Shown: piece by piece, positions 34,648 to 44,846 of the stretch
Layout: each line of letters begins with the position of its first letter
Position numbering within the stretch: the stretch's first letter is position 1
Assembly: GCA_027492545.1 (NCBI GenBank)
Contig: JAPUEL010000096.1
Location: forward strand, 1 to 64,000
Reading direction: 5' to 3'
DNA length: 64,000 bases
From: Propionibacteriaceae bacterium
GTDB lineage: Bacteria > Actinomycetota > Actinomycetes > Propionibacteriales > Propionibacteriaceae
The notes under the pieces: generated by a model
What the model was told of the DNA's origin: nothing
What the model saw: only the letters and a program-made list of their open reading frames with translations
The model's database searches: none
Position numbers and translations under genes: made by a program

Positions 34648-34833
34648 CCAGTGAGGGTTCTGGCCGGGGGGGGCCCGGCCCCCAACCCCCAAGGAAAAGA
34701 AAGTGTTTTGGAGAGTGGGGGGGGGGGGTTTGGGAGGGGGGGGGGGGGGCGGACTGGGGGTACAGCCCCCCCCCCCCCCCCCCCGCCCCTGTGCGGTTTG
34801 GGGCGGGGCCGCCCCCCCCCCAACCCTCACTGG
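34648..34833. repeat. disrupted copy of a 20-bp inverted repeat, filled with G/C homopolymers (probable sequence error)
   Basis: The left arm is at 34648-34667 and the last 12 bases of the right arm at 34822-34833; an intact copy of the same element is at 35842-35887. The bases between are runs of 8 to 20 G or C. The stretch near 34677-34760 reads like a distorted copy of 34816-34915 (for example AAGGAAAAGAAAGTGTTTT against TGGAATCGAAAGGTGTTG). A misassembled or low-quality hairpin is the simplest explanation. Confidence 0.75.
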
Positions 34834-34840
34834 AATCGAA

Positions 34841-34872
34841 AGGTGTTGTCCAGATGGGCGGAGGTGTTGTCC
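34841..34872 (+). repeat. 11-bp direct repeat pair upstream of the AbiEi/DUF559-like gene
   Basis: AGGTGTTGTCC occurs at 34841-34851 and 34862-34872, 21 bp apart (two helical turns). That spacing suits a dimeric regulator binding one face of the DNA. The next gene starts 50 bases downstream. Confidence 0.5.
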
Positions 34873-34922
34873 CTAGGGGGCGGGCGCTCCCACCTCGGCC
34901 CCGAACTGGACAGACTCGACGG

Positions 34923-35867
34923 ATGCGACGCGCTCAGCAGCCCTCCGCCCGTCTCCTGCGCACGGCCTCTGACCAGGCGGGCGTCCTCACCCGGCAGCAG
35001 GTCCAGGGCGACGGCATCACCCGGCATGCGCTGGCACGCCTGAGCAAGGGCTGGACGAGGGTCGCCGACGGGATCTACCTCACCGGAGAGGCATCGTGGG
35101 AGGCGGCGGCCTGGGCGGGCTTGCTGCGCGGTGGCGAAGGTGCCGTCCTCAGCGGTGCGGCGAGCGCCTACCTGCACGGCATCCTTCGCGATGCGCCGTC
35201 GGAACTCGAAGTCTGGGTGCCGGCCCAGCGCGACGATATCGTCGTCGACCAGTACCACGTCCGGTTCAGGCGCGGCGCGCGATCTGCACGCGGACAGCTG
35301 CGCCGATCCTCCGTGGAGGAGGCGGTGCTGGATCTGGCGAACCGGTCCGACGAGGACTCCACGGTGGCCGCTCTGACCGCCGCGCTGGCCGGGGGCAAGT
35401 CGGTTCCATCGAAGATGGTGGCGGGGCTGGACGCCCGGGTGCGCACGCGGCACGCGGCGCTCATCCGCGACCTGTGTGACTCGGCTTCAGACGGCATCGA
35501 GAGCGCCCTGGAGTGGAGATTTCACCATCGTGTGCTCGTGCCGCATGGATTGCCCATTCCGGAGCGTCAGGTGAAGAAGGCGGCGGGACGGGCGGACACG
35601 CTCTACGCGGACGAGCTGCTCATCGTCGAACTCGACGGGATGCGGGATCACCGCGACTGGTCCAAGGACATGATGCGCGACAACGAACATGCGATCACCG
35701 AGGGCCTGCTCACCCTTCGCTACGGATGGGGAGCGGTGCTGGACTCGGCGTGCGCCGTCGCTCGCCAGGTGGGAGCCGCACTCGCGGCACGTGGCTGGGC
35801 GGGGGTGGTGGGCGCATGTGCCAGGTGCCGCAAGGCGGGGTCCAGTGAGGGTTCTAGCCGGGACTGA
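34923..35867 (+). CDS. AbiEi-like winged-helix protein with DUF559-type domain
   Basis: 314 residues. The N terminus (about 8-60) has SARLLRTASDQAGVLTRQQVQGDGITRHALARLSKGWTRVADGIYL, a pattern of AbiEi-type antitoxins and of Vsr/DUF559-associated proteins. Residues about 60-170 contain LSGAASAYLHGIL, and the C-terminal part (about 215-280) has ADTLYADELLIVELDGMRDHRD, like the restriction-endonuclease fold of DUF559. Many actinobacterial genomes carry such genes singly; function is unproven. It lies between two copies of a long inverted repeat. Its stop codon falls in the loop of the second copy. No partner gene is present. Confidence 0.65.
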   Translation: MRRAQQPSARLLRTASDQAGVLTRQQVQGDGITRHALARLSKGWTRVADGIYLTGEASWEAAAWAGLLRGGEGAVLSGAASAYLHGILRDAPSELEVWVPAQRDDIVVDQYHVRFRRGARSARGQLRRSSVEEAVLDLANRSDEDSTVAALTAALAGGKSVPSKMVAGLDARVRTRHAALIRDLCDSASDGIESALEWRFHHRVLVPHGLPIPERQVKKAAGRADTLYADELLIVELDGMRDHRDWSKDMMRDNEHAITEGLLTLRYGWGAVLDSACAVARQVGAALAARGWAGVVGACARCRKAGSSEGSSRD

Positions 35868-35887
35868 CCGGCCAGAACCCTCACTGG
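35842..35887. repeat. near-perfect 20-bp inverted repeat overlapping the 3' end of the AbiEi/DUF559-like gene
   Basis: Stem 35842-35861 pairs with 35868-35887 with a single A/C mismatch around the loop GACTGA. The loop supplies the TGA stop of the upstream gene. It separates that gene from gnd, so it can act as a two-way terminator. The same 20-bp arm occurs at 34648-34667, so it is also a dispersed repeat. Confidence 0.85.
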
Positions 35888-35891
35888 GACG

Positions 35892-37340
35892 TCAGTGGGC
35901 GTCGGTGGCCTCGACCTCGGCGCCGTCGGTGGACCAGTTGACGTGGAACGACCCCTCGCGGTCCGTCCGTCGATAGGTGTGAGCGCCGAAGTAGTCGCGC
36001 AGGCCCTGGGTCAGCGCCGCGTTGAGCCGCGGGGCTCGGGCCTGGTCGTAGTGTGCGAGCGCCGACGAGAAGCCCGGCACGGGGACCCCGCCCCGGACAG
36101 CCTCGACCACCACCGTCCGCCACGCGTCCTGCGCGTCCGCCAAGCCGGCGGCCACCGACGGTGCCTCGAGCAACGTGGTCAGCTGCCCGGCCGCGTACTC
36201 GGAGCGAATGCGCTCCAGCAGCTTGGCCCGGATGATGCAGCCGCCGCGCCAGATCTTGGCGACCTCGCCCACGTTGATGTCCCAGCCGTACTCGTCGGCC
36301 GCCATGCGGATCTCGTCGAGCCCTTGGGCGTAGGCGACCACCTTGCTCGCCCACAGCGCCTGGCGGATCTGCTCGACGAACGCCGCCCTGTCCGCGACAC
36401 CGATCACTCCCGCGGGGCCGTGCAGCGCGGCCTGCGCCGCCCGTCGAAGATCGGGAGACGACGAGATGGCGCGCGCGAACACCGATTCGGCGATGGTGTT
36501 GACCGGGGTGCCGAGATTCAGCGCCGACTGGACCGTCCACGTGCCGGTGCCCTTCATGCCGGCCGCGTCGACGATGACCTCCACGAGCGGGCGGCCGGTG
36601 GCGGCGTCGACCTTCCGCAGCACCTCCGACGTGATCTCGATGAGGTAGGAGTCGAGGTCGCCCTCGTTCCAGGCCTCGAAGGTGTCGGCCATCTCGTCGT
36701 GGGTGAGGCCGAGGGCCTTGAGCAGCTCGTAGGCCTCGCCGATGAACTGCATGTCGGCGTACTCGATGCCGTTGTGCACCATCTTGACGAAGTGGCCGGC
36801 GCCGTCGGTGCCGATCCAGGTGCAGCACGGCTCACCGTCGACCTTGGCGGAGATGGACTCCAGGATGGGCCCGAGCGCGGCGTAGGACTCGGGTGAGCCG
36901 CCGGGCATGATCGACGGCCCCTCCAGCGCGCCCACCTCGCCGCCGGAGATGCCGGCGCCCACGAAGTGGAAGCCCAGCTCGCGCAGCTTCTTCTCGCGCC
37001 TGCGGGTGTCCTCGAAGAAGGCGTTGCCGCCGTCGACGACGATGTCGCCCTCGTCGAGGAGGGGGAGGAGCGAGTCGATGGTGGCGTCGGTGCCGGCGCC
37101 CGCCTTCACCATGATGATGATGCGACGCGGCTGCTCGAGCGAGGCCACGAAGTCCGAGAGTTCGGCTGAGGGGCGGAAGTCACCCTCGTGGCCGTGCTCG
37201 GCGATCACCGCGTCGGTCTTGGCGGTGGTGCGGTTGTACACCGCGACCCGGTGGCCATTGCGGGCCAGGTTCCGCGCCAGGTTCGAGCCCATCACCGCCA
37301 TCCCGATCACACCGATGTTGGCCGGCTGCGTCTCGGACAT
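35892..37340 (-). CDS. gnd: 6-phosphogluconate dehydrogenase, decarboxylating
   Basis: 482 residues, the normal size. Oxidises 6-phosphogluconate to ribulose-5-phosphate with NADP+. N-terminal Rossmann motif GVIGMAVMGSNLARN, nucleotide-preference loop YNRTTAKT, the GAGISGGEVGALEGPSIMPGG signature (substrate-binding Ser/Gly), and MVHNGIEYADMQFIGE containing the catalytic Lys/Asn set. ATG 37340 is 6 bases after GAAGGG, so I use it rather than longer readings. The last bases of the gene touch the inverted repeat downstream. Confidence 0.96.
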   Translation of the reverse strand: MSETQPANIGVIGMAVMGSNLARNLARNGHRVAVYNRTTAKTDAVIAEHGHEGDFRPSAELSDFVASLEQPRRIIIMVKAGAGTDATIDSLLPLLDEGDIVVDGGNAFFEDTRRREKKLRELGFHFVGAGISGGEVGALEGPSIMPGGSPESYAALGPILESISAKVDGEPCCTWIGTDGAGHFVKMVHNGIEYADMQFIGEAYELLKALGLTHDEMADTFEAWNEGDLDSYLIEITSEVLRKVDAATGRPLVEVIVDAAGMKGTGTWTVQSALNLGTPVNTIAESVFARAISSSPDLRRAAQAALHGPAGVIGVADRAAFVEQIRQALWASKVVAYAQGLDEIRMAADEYGWDINVGEVAKIWRGGCIIRAKLLERIRSEYAAGQLTTLLEAPSVAAGLADAQDAWRTVVVEAVRGGVPVPGFSSALAHYDQARAPRLNAALTQGLRDYFGAHTYRRTDREGSFHVNWSTDGAEVEATDAH

Positions 37341-37428
37341 ATCCATCCCTTCGTCGGAAGTCAGGTTCCCGGAGAGCCTATCTGGCAAAATCGGGGCAAG
37401 CCCGGCCCTGCCGTCGATTGGATCCGCC

Positions 37429-37872
37429 ATGCGCCTCACCACCACCCTCTGGTTCGCCACCGAGGCGGAGCGGGCAGCAAGACGCTACGTCGAGATCTTC
37501 GGCGGCGCCGAACCGCGCGTCCAGCACGGGCCCGACGGGTCGGTGCTGCTGGTCGAGTTCACTGTCCTCGGCTGCCACTTCACCGCCATGAACGGTGCGC
37601 GGGTGGCGCCGAGCGAGGCGATCTCGTTCGCGGTGCCCTGCGACACGCAGGAGCAGATCGACACCTTCTCCGACTCGCTCATCGGCGATGCGGGGGAGCA
37701 GCAGGCCTGCGGGTGGCTGCGCGACGAGTTCGGGATCTCGTGGCAGATCCTCCCCGCCGAGCTGCCCACGCTGATGTCGGACCCGGAGTGGGGCGGGCAC
37801 GTGATGAAGGAGCTCCTCACGATGCGTCGCATCGAGCTGCGCAGGCTGCTGGCCGCCGGCCACGTCGAGTAG
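37429..37872 (+). CDS. VOC-superfamily (PhnB-like 3-demethylubiquinone-9 3-methyltransferase) protein
   Basis: 147 residues of the PhnB/DUF1338-like glyoxalase fold. It shows LWFATEAERAARRYVEIFGG, VLLVEFTVLGCHFTAMNG and DEFGISWQILPAELPTLM, the usual PhnB signature. Similar proteins lack the metal-binding set of true glyoxalases, and function is usually unknown. The start at 37429 lies 89 bases from gnd in divergent orientation. It converges on a GH32 gene with 3 bases between the stops. Confidence 0.8.
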   Translation: MRLTTTLWFATEAERAARRYVEIFGGAEPRVQHGPDGSVLLVEFTVLGCHFTAMNGARVAPSEAISFAVPCDTQEQIDTFSDSLIGDAGEQQACGWLRDEFGISWQILPAELPTLMSDPEWGGHVMKELLTMRRIELRRLLAAGHVE

Positions 37873-37875
37873 GGC

Positions 37876-38994
37876 TCAGCGCGTCGGGCCCCCGAGCAGT
37901 CCCAGTCCGCCGATCACCTCGATCACCTCGTCGTCCAGCAGCACCTCGACGGGGCCACCGTCGTGCGGCATGGAGGCGGCCAGCGACGGCGTGCTGAGCC
38001 GGATCTCGCCATCGATCGCCTCAAGGCGCACCCCGGCGGCCGGCTCGATCGGCCCCTCGGGTAGCCACACGAAGCGCTCGGACGAGCCGAGGGTGGCATG
38101 CCGGCCCAGGTCCGGGTGGGGGGTGGCGATGAGGCGGCCGTCGACCACGTGCATCACGTGGGGGATGGACAGACAGCCGGTCCATCCGTCGCCGCCCACC
38201 TCCCGGAGCCAGGCCATCATGCACGGGCGCCCGTCGGCGTCGCGGAAGACGGTGGGCGCGTAGTACGTGCCGTACGTGAGGCGCCCCCACGTGGTGGCCT
38301 GGAACCGCCCGTCCGCAAAGGTGCCGAGGGCGTACCCCGCGTAGTGGAGGTGGCCGTCCTCCCAGACCGAGGTGAGCATCACCCAGACGCCGTCCACCTC
38401 GATCACCTGCGGGCACTCCCACAGGGCGCCCATCCACGCGCCGTCGGTCTCGGACTTGTGGCGGCTGAGCGCGACGCCCTCATAGGTCCACGTCTCACCG
38501 TCGGTGGAGACGTAGCCGTGCATCATCGCGTGGCCCGAGGCCGAGTCCGAGCCCACCATCATCCGCCACACGTCCCCGTCGCGGAGGACGAAGGGGTCCC
38601 GGTAGTCCTTGATGCCCAGGCCCTCCGGCGGTGCAGCGACGACGGGGCCCTTGGTCCAGGAGCGCAGACCGTCGTCCTGGGGGCGGGCGGTGCGGATGGA
38701 CGCCAGCCCCAGCCACGGCTCGCGTGCGGAGGTGTAATACGCGATGAGCCCCTGCCCGTCCTCGACGATGCAGCCGGTCCAGATGCCCTCGTCACCGTCG
38801 CCCGGCTCGATGGCGGAGCCGACGTAGCTGAGGCTGAACAGGTCCTCGCCGACGGCGTGGCCCCAGCGGATCGCCTTGTCCCACTCCACCGTCTCCGGCG
38901 AGTGCTGATGGAAGAGGTGGTACCCGTCTGGGCGGTGGATGACGCCGTGAGGGTCGTTGAGCCACCCGTGGGGGGAGCGGTAGTGCAGCCTCAT
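37876..38994 (-). CDS. glycoside hydrolase family 32 (beta-fructofuranosidase-like)
   Basis: 372 residues. Five-bladed propeller with the GH32 set: nucleophile Asp in WLNDPHG (residues 11-17), stabiliser in YRDPFV, and acid/base Glu in WECPQV. It probably hydrolyses sucrose, sucrose-6-phosphate or fructo-oligosaccharides. The usual C-terminal beta-sandwich is reduced to about 80 residues here. It has no signal peptide, so cytoplasmic. No sugar transporter or regulator is next to it in the window, so its exact substrate is open. Confidence 0.85.
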   Translation of the reverse strand: MRLHYRSPHGWLNDPHGVIHRPDGYHLFHQHSPETVEWDKAIRWGHAVGEDLFSLSYVGSAIEPGDGDEGIWTGCIVEDGQGLIAYYTSAREPWLGLASIRTARPQDDGLRSWTKGPVVAAPPEGLGIKDYRDPFVLRDGDVWRMMVGSDSASGHAMMHGYVSTDGETWTYEGVALSRHKSETDGAWMGALWECPQVIEVDGVWVMLTSVWEDGHLHYAGYALGTFADGRFQATTWGRLTYGTYYAPTVFRDADGRPCMMAWLREVGGDGWTGCLSIPHVMHVVDGRLIATPHPDLGRHATLGSSERFVWLPEGPIEPAAGVRLEAIDGEIRLSTPSLAASMPHDGGPVEVLLDDEVIEVIGGLGLLGGPTR

Positions 38995-39028
38995 GGGTCG
39001 AGCCTAGGCCCTGGGATGTGGCCTCGGC

Positions 39029-40063
<1,035 letters not shown>

Positions 40064-40281
40064 CTACGGGCCTCGTCGGGTCCGAGGGAGTCCCTGGCAG
40101 TACCAGGAAGGCGTGTATGCCTCTGCGCTCCTGGGCGATCGGCCTGCCCGTGCATCCCGCCGAGGACCAGTACACGACGTCAGTGAAGCTGAGGAAGGCC
40201 CCGACCGCGACGAGCTCAACGCCCGCAGCACCGACGCTGCCTTCGCGGGATGGGTGCGGAGGCCTTTCCCTGCCCGTGCGC

Positions 40282-42729
40282 TCAGCGGAAGATGTCCAGG
40301 AACCTGTCCCAGATCGTCTTGTCCGAGTCGTCCTCGACCTCGCCCGGCTCGGGCGCCGGCTCCACCTGGGCGTCGATCAGGTACACGAACTGCACCCGCT
40401 CGATCCCGGTGTTGCGCTCGTCGACGGCCGAGACGAGGGTGTACTCGCCCGGCACGAAGCCGGACATCGCCTCGTGGATCCGGTCGGTCATCTGCTGGTC
40501 CATGTCGCCGGTCTCATCCCGCAGCGTGCCCGCCCCGGCGCGCAGCTCGTCGCCGCCCTCCGCGAGCGACTCGAGGCCCCCCGAGTACTGCCGGAGGCCG
40601 TCGGCGAAGTCGTCGGTCCCCGAGGCGTAGCGTCGCAGCCCGGACCCCAGCTCGGCATCGCCGTCGAGCAGCAGACCGTGGCCGGACACCAACGCGTCCC
40701 CGCCGTCGGCCAACTGGGCGACGCCGTCGACGATGGCCCCGCCCTGCCCTGAGAACTGGCTGGCACCGTCTCGCAGCGCGCTGACCCCGTCGTCCAGCTC
40801 GTGGGCGCCGTCGGCGAGCGCGACCGCGCCGTCGGCCAGGTCGCCGCCCGATGCAGCCAGCGTCTCCAGTCCGCCGCTCAGCTCCCTGGAGCCGCTGAGG
40901 AGCCCCGGGTCGCCACTGACACCGAGGTAGGCCTGCTCGACGCCGTCGACGTAGGCGACCAGCCCCTCATGGAACGTGGCGTAGTTGGAGCTCAGCAGGG
41001 TGAGGCCGTCGCTCAGCTGCCTGATGTCGTCGACCGAGATCCCCTGGACCGCATCGTTGATGCGGGAGATCAGTGTGCGGACGGTGTCGAACTCGTCGCG
41101 CAGCTGCTCCAGCGCCGTCAGCAGCCCCTCGACCAGTGGGTCGAGCCCGTCCAGGCTCGCCCGGACCGCACGCAACTCCGCGCTGGCCGCGTCGAGTTGG
41201 CGACCCTGGTCTGCCATGTAGGCGAGCAGCGCCTCGGCCTCGGGGTTGCCCGTGACGTCGATGCCGAGGTCGGCGGTGACGGCGTCGCGGTCCTGGAGCC
41301 TCTGCGCGACCTTTTCGATCTCGGCCACCGAGCCGTCGAACCTGGCCAACGCGTCGCGGAGGAGACCCAGGAAGGCGTCGAGGTCTGTCTCGTCGACGCT
41401 CTGGGCGACCTCGTCCAGGCTGCCGGCGAGCGTCTGGAGCAGGTCCAGGAGCAGGTCCAGCTCCTCGTCGGACAGGGGGAAGCTGAGGGCGGCGTCGAGC
41501 ATCTGGAGGGCCTCCAGGATCTGCGCGGAGCCGCCCACCAGGTTCGGGTCGGCGTACTTGCCCTGCTCGGTGAGCTGCTGAAGACCGTCGGAGAGTTCCT
41601 GGACTCCGGCGGTCAGTTCCTGGCTGCCCTCGGACGCCTGGTTCAGGCCGGTGCTGAACTGGCCGACCCCGGCGCTGTAGGTGTCGAGGCCGGATGCCAG
41701 CTGTGAGCTGCCGTCGGCCAACTGGTCGATGCCGTCGGTGAAGGCGCCCAGGCCCGAGGTGAGTTCCTCCATCCCGGTGGCGAACTCCTGCACCCCGTCG
41801 TTGTAGCGACGCAGCCCCGAGTCGAACTCGCCCCGCCCGGCCGCGAGGTGGTCGAAGCCGCTCGAGATGGTGTGCGCGCCGCCGGCGAGTTCCGACGCGC
41901 CCGCGCTCAACCGGCCGGTGGCGTCGTCAAGCTGCCCCACGCCGGAGGTGAACTGCGCCACGCCGTCGGCCAGCAGCGCGATGGCGTCCTGGAGCAGCAC
42001 CAGGTCGCCGACGTACTCGGCCGGGTCCGGCAGCTCCATCATGAGCTCGAAGGGCAGGCCGGCGATCTGCACCTGCCCGACGTGGGCATTCTCGGCGACG
42101 GCGTTGATCACGAAGTCGCTCTCCTTGCCTGGCATGGAGGTCAGGCTCACCACCTGCGTGGTGCCGTTCGAGGCGATCGTGGCGCCGTCGCTGGTGATCG
42201 CGCGGAAGTACTGGGAATCGAGATTGACCGAGACCTGCAGCATGTAGTTGTCGAAGAAGACGGGGTCGGCGGCGGGGTTGCGGCGCACGCTCACCTCGAT
42301 GGCCAGCTGCCCGCTCGTGCCTCGCAGCTCGTCCGCGCTCACCCGGCGGTTGTCCACCACGTAGTCGAAGCCGATCAGCCAGGGCATCTCCAGGCCGGCC
42401 GACTCGCCCTGATAGTAGAAATCACCCGACGCCGAGCCGATCTCCACCGCATCGCCGTTCTGGAGGATCTCGTCGGAGTTGCTGAGGTTGACCACGTCGA
42501 CGTAGTCGCCGTAGTCGAGGATCCCACCGTCAGGGCTGCGGAAGGCGTTGACGACGAAGACGCGGTCCACCGTGCCGTCGGCCGACAGGTGCGCGTAGAC
42601 CACCTCCTCTTTGGCCCGCAGCGCAGTCTCGAGCGGGGCGCTCGGAGCGGCCGGGATAGGCGGTGCCGCCTCCGCTGGGGCGATGGTCAGAGCTGCCAGG
42701 CACAGCAGGACGGCGACGACACGTCTCAT
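40282..42729 (-). CDS. secreted heptad-repeat protein partnered with an MMPL transporter
   Basis: 815 residues. An N-terminal signal peptide (about residues 1-21) is followed by a beta-rich domain and then, from about residue 250 to 780, dozens of repeats of the type L-x-x-G-x-x-x-L (for example SELAGGAHTISSGFDHL and QELSDGLQQL). This is the pattern of YhgE/Pip-type proteins with long coiled or helical repeats. It ends in a charged tail without a clear second membrane helix. Its start overlaps the MMPL gene by 4 bases. It likely sits outside the membrane and acts with the transporter. Its exact role is unknown. Confidence 0.75.
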   Translation of the reverse strand: MRRVVAVLLCLAALTIAPAEAAPPIPAAPSAPLETALRAKEEVVYAHLSADGTVDRVFVVNAFRSPDGGILDYGDYVDVVNLSNSDEILQNGDAVEIGSASGDFYYQGESAGLEMPWLIGFDYVVDNRRVSADELRGTSGQLAIEVSVRRNPAADPVFFDNYMLQVSVNLDSQYFRAITSDGATIASNGTTQVVSLTSMPGKESDFVINAVAENAHVGQVQIAGLPFELMMELPDPAEYVGDLVLLQDAIALLADGVAQFTSGVGQLDDATGRLSAGASELAGGAHTISSGFDHLAAGRGEFDSGLRRYNDGVQEFATGMEELTSGLGAFTDGIDQLADGSSQLASGLDTYSAGVGQFSTGLNQASEGSQELTAGVQELSDGLQQLTEQGKYADPNLVGGSAQILEALQMLDAALSFPLSDEELDLLLDLLQTLAGSLDEVAQSVDETDLDAFLGLLRDALARFDGSVAEIEKVAQRLQDRDAVTADLGIDVTGNPEAEALLAYMADQGRQLDAASAELRAVRASLDGLDPLVEGLLTALEQLRDEFDTVRTLISRINDAVQGISVDDIRQLSDGLTLLSSNYATFHEGLVAYVDGVEQAYLGVSGDPGLLSGSRELSGGLETLAASGGDLADGAVALADGAHELDDGVSALRDGASQFSGQGGAIVDGVAQLADGGDALVSGHGLLLDGDAELGSGLRRYASGTDDFADGLRQYSGGLESLAEGGDELRAGAGTLRDETGDMDQQMTDRIHEAMSGFVPGEYTLVSAVDERNTGIERVQFVYLIDAQVEPAPEPGEVEDDSDKTIWDRFLDIFR

Positions 42730-44783
42730 CTCTTGCTCCTCAGGAAATCGGCTTTCCAGGTTGTCTTCTCGATGGCCCGGTCGAAGGCGATCAGCATGCC
42801 GGGCAGGAACAGGTTCACCATGGCGAAGGAGATCAGCGCGCCACGCGCCAGCACCTCACCCAGTTGCGACACCACCACCAGCGACGAGACCTGGTAGAGC
42901 ACCAGACCCGCCGAGGCCAGGATCAGCATCGGGGTGAGCAGGGTGCCGAACGTCTCCGTGACGGTGTGGGCGATGGACTCGTGCTTGCTCCGGGTTGCGC
43001 GGTGGCCGAGATAGCGCTGGGTGAACAGGATGGCGTAGTCGACGGTGGCGCCCAACTGGACCGTGCTGATCACCAGGAAGCCGATGTAGACCATGGAGTT
43101 GCCCGACAGGTAGGGCACGCTGAGATTGATCCAGATCGCCCCCTCGATGGTCAGCACGAGCAGGAACGGGATCAGCAGGGCCCGGAAACTGATCAGCAGC
43201 ACGAGCCACACGCTGCCGATGGCGATGAGGTTGACCTGCACGCTGTCAGAGGTGATGCTGGCCCGCATATCCTCCAGCACCACCGATTCTCCGGTGAGGT
43301 GGTAGCTGTCCGGATAGTGCCGTTGCGTGATCTCCCGGATCTCACCCACCACCGCGAAGGCCTCCGCGCCCTCCTTCGGCGTGTCCACCGTCAGGATGAT
43401 GCGGGAGTAGTTCTCGCTGAGCAGCGGAGACAGTTGATCCGGCGGCAGAACCTCGGGGGGCAGCAGCCGGCCGACCTGCGTCTGGAACGACGAGATGCCG
43501 GTCACCGCGTCCAGGCCGGACAGCTCCTGCTCAAGCTCGTGTTCGGTGCCCCAGCGTCCCCTGGGCACCAGCAGCGCCATCGGGAGCGCCCGGCCGAACT
43601 CCTCCTGGATGAACGCGCGGTCGGCGGCCTCCCTGGACCCGGCCGGGTAGTCGCCCATGCCGTAGCGGAAGTCGTTCATGCCCTGCGCGGCGTAGGCGAT
43701 CGGCAGCAGTGCTGCGATCACCAGCAGCGGCACCGCAACCCGGGAGACTCCCCGGCCGAGCGCCGCGAAACTCGGCAGGAACGAGCGGTGGCTGGTGGCC
43801 GCGATCGCCCGGTCCATGACCCGCATCAGCGCCGGCATGAAGAAGATCACGCAGATCAGGCTGAAGACCACGCCCTTCGCGAGCACCAGGCCCAGGTCCG
43901 GCCCCAGCTGGAAGCTCATGAACAGCAGCGCCAGAAAGCCGAAGATCGTCGTCGTCGACGACGCGAGGATCGCGGTGGAGCTGTCGACGACCGCCGACTG
44001 GAGCGCCTGGAGCCGGCCCTCGCCCGCCATCAGGTGCCGCTTCTGCGCGTGCAGCAGGAAGATGCCGTAGTCCATGGACACGGCGAATTGAAGCACCCCG
44101 GCCACCGCCGCGGTGATGAAGGAGATCTCGCCGACGACGATGTTGGTGCCCATGTTGAGGGCGACGGCCACCCCGATGGTCGCCATCAGCACCACCGGTT
44201 CGAGCCAGGACAGGGTGGAGAGGATCAAGAGCCCCAGCGTCAGCGGCACCATGAACACCACGATGGTGCCCACCTCGGAGGTGGTGGACTGCTGGGCGAG
44301 CGCCAGGTCGACCAGCTGACCCTCGACGGCCCCGTCGGCGGTCGCGATCTCCTGAAGCTGAGCCAGCGTCGCGACGGTGTCGTCGAGGGTGACGCTCACC
44401 TGGAAGAGGGAGCCCGCCTCGGTCCGGAAGCCCGACACCAGGGCCCGATCCTGAAGTTCCAGGGGCATCTTGAGGTCGACGAGGTCGTCCAGCCACAGCA
44501 CCGACTGCACTGCTGGGACCTCGCTGATGCGCTGCTTGGTCTCCACCGCCTCGGCCAGGGTCAGGTCGGGGACGAAGATCCGCACGTTGGGAACCGAATC
44601 GTCGAACTCCCGGGCCATGACGTCCATGGCCACCTTCGACGGCGCCTCTGGAGGGATGAAGTCGGCCAGGTTGTAGTTGATGGGGACGAGCAGCGTGAGG
44701 AACCCGCAGACGACGGTGAGCGCCCCGAAGATCACCAGCAGCAGTCTGTGTTGCCGGGTGATGTGCTCCGCAATCGTGCGCAT
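42726..44783 (-). CDS. MMPL/RND-family transporter
   Basis: 685 residues, with the RND layout of two repeats: one N-terminal helix, a large extracytoplasmic loop, then helices, twice. Loop 1 is about 36-170, helices about 172-350 (GTIVVFMVPLTLGLLILSTLSWLEPVVLM and VSMDYGIFLLHAQKRH, the latter with the Asp-Tyr pair), loop 2 about 350-520, then helices to the end (ATVDYAILFTQRYL). The DYG and DYA proton-relay motifs match MMPL lipid exporters and hydrophobe pumps. A palindromic operator lies upstream; the TetR-type regulator that would bind it is not adjacent in this window. Confidence 0.87.
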   Translation of the reverse strand: MRTIAEHITRQHRLLLVIFGALTVVCGFLTLLVPINYNLADFIPPEAPSKVAMDVMAREFDDSVPNVRIFVPDLTLAEAVETKQRISEVPAVQSVLWLDDLVDLKMPLELQDRALVSGFRTEAGSLFQVSVTLDDTVATLAQLQEIATADGAVEGQLVDLALAQQSTTSEVGTIVVFMVPLTLGLLILSTLSWLEPVVLMATIGVAVALNMGTNIVVGEISFITAAVAGVLQFAVSMDYGIFLLHAQKRHLMAGEGRLQALQSAVVDSSTAILASSTTTIFGFLALLFMSFQLGPDLGLVLAKGVVFSLICVIFFMPALMRVMDRAIAATSHRSFLPSFAALGRGVSRVAVPLLVIAALLPIAYAAQGMNDFRYGMGDYPAGSREAADRAFIQEEFGRALPMALLVPRGRWGTEHELEQELSGLDAVTGISSFQTQVGRLLPPEVLPPDQLSPLLSENYSRIILTVDTPKEGAEAFAVVGEIREITQRHYPDSYHLTGESVVLEDMRASITSDSVQVNLIAIGSVWLVLLISFRALLIPFLLVLTIEGAIWINLSVPYLSGNSMVYIGFLVISTVQLGATVDYAILFTQRYLGHRATRSKHESIAHTVTETFGTLLTPMLILASAGLVLYQVSSLVVVSQLGEVLARGALISFAMVNLFLPGMLIAFDRAIEKTTWKADFLRSKR

Positions 44784-44846
44784 CGCGCCCCACTCGATCC
44801 TTCAAGGGAGGGGGGACCTCGTTGCGCCGGCCTTCCTCGCCCGTCC

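Noticed and set aside
31845..34800. Very long plus-strand open frame opposite lhr
   Set aside because: It lies wholly antisense to lhr, is Gly/Arg/Pro/Gln-rich without any domain, and is a typical by-product of the high-GC codon pattern. Only its 3' part (34923-35867) is a real gene.
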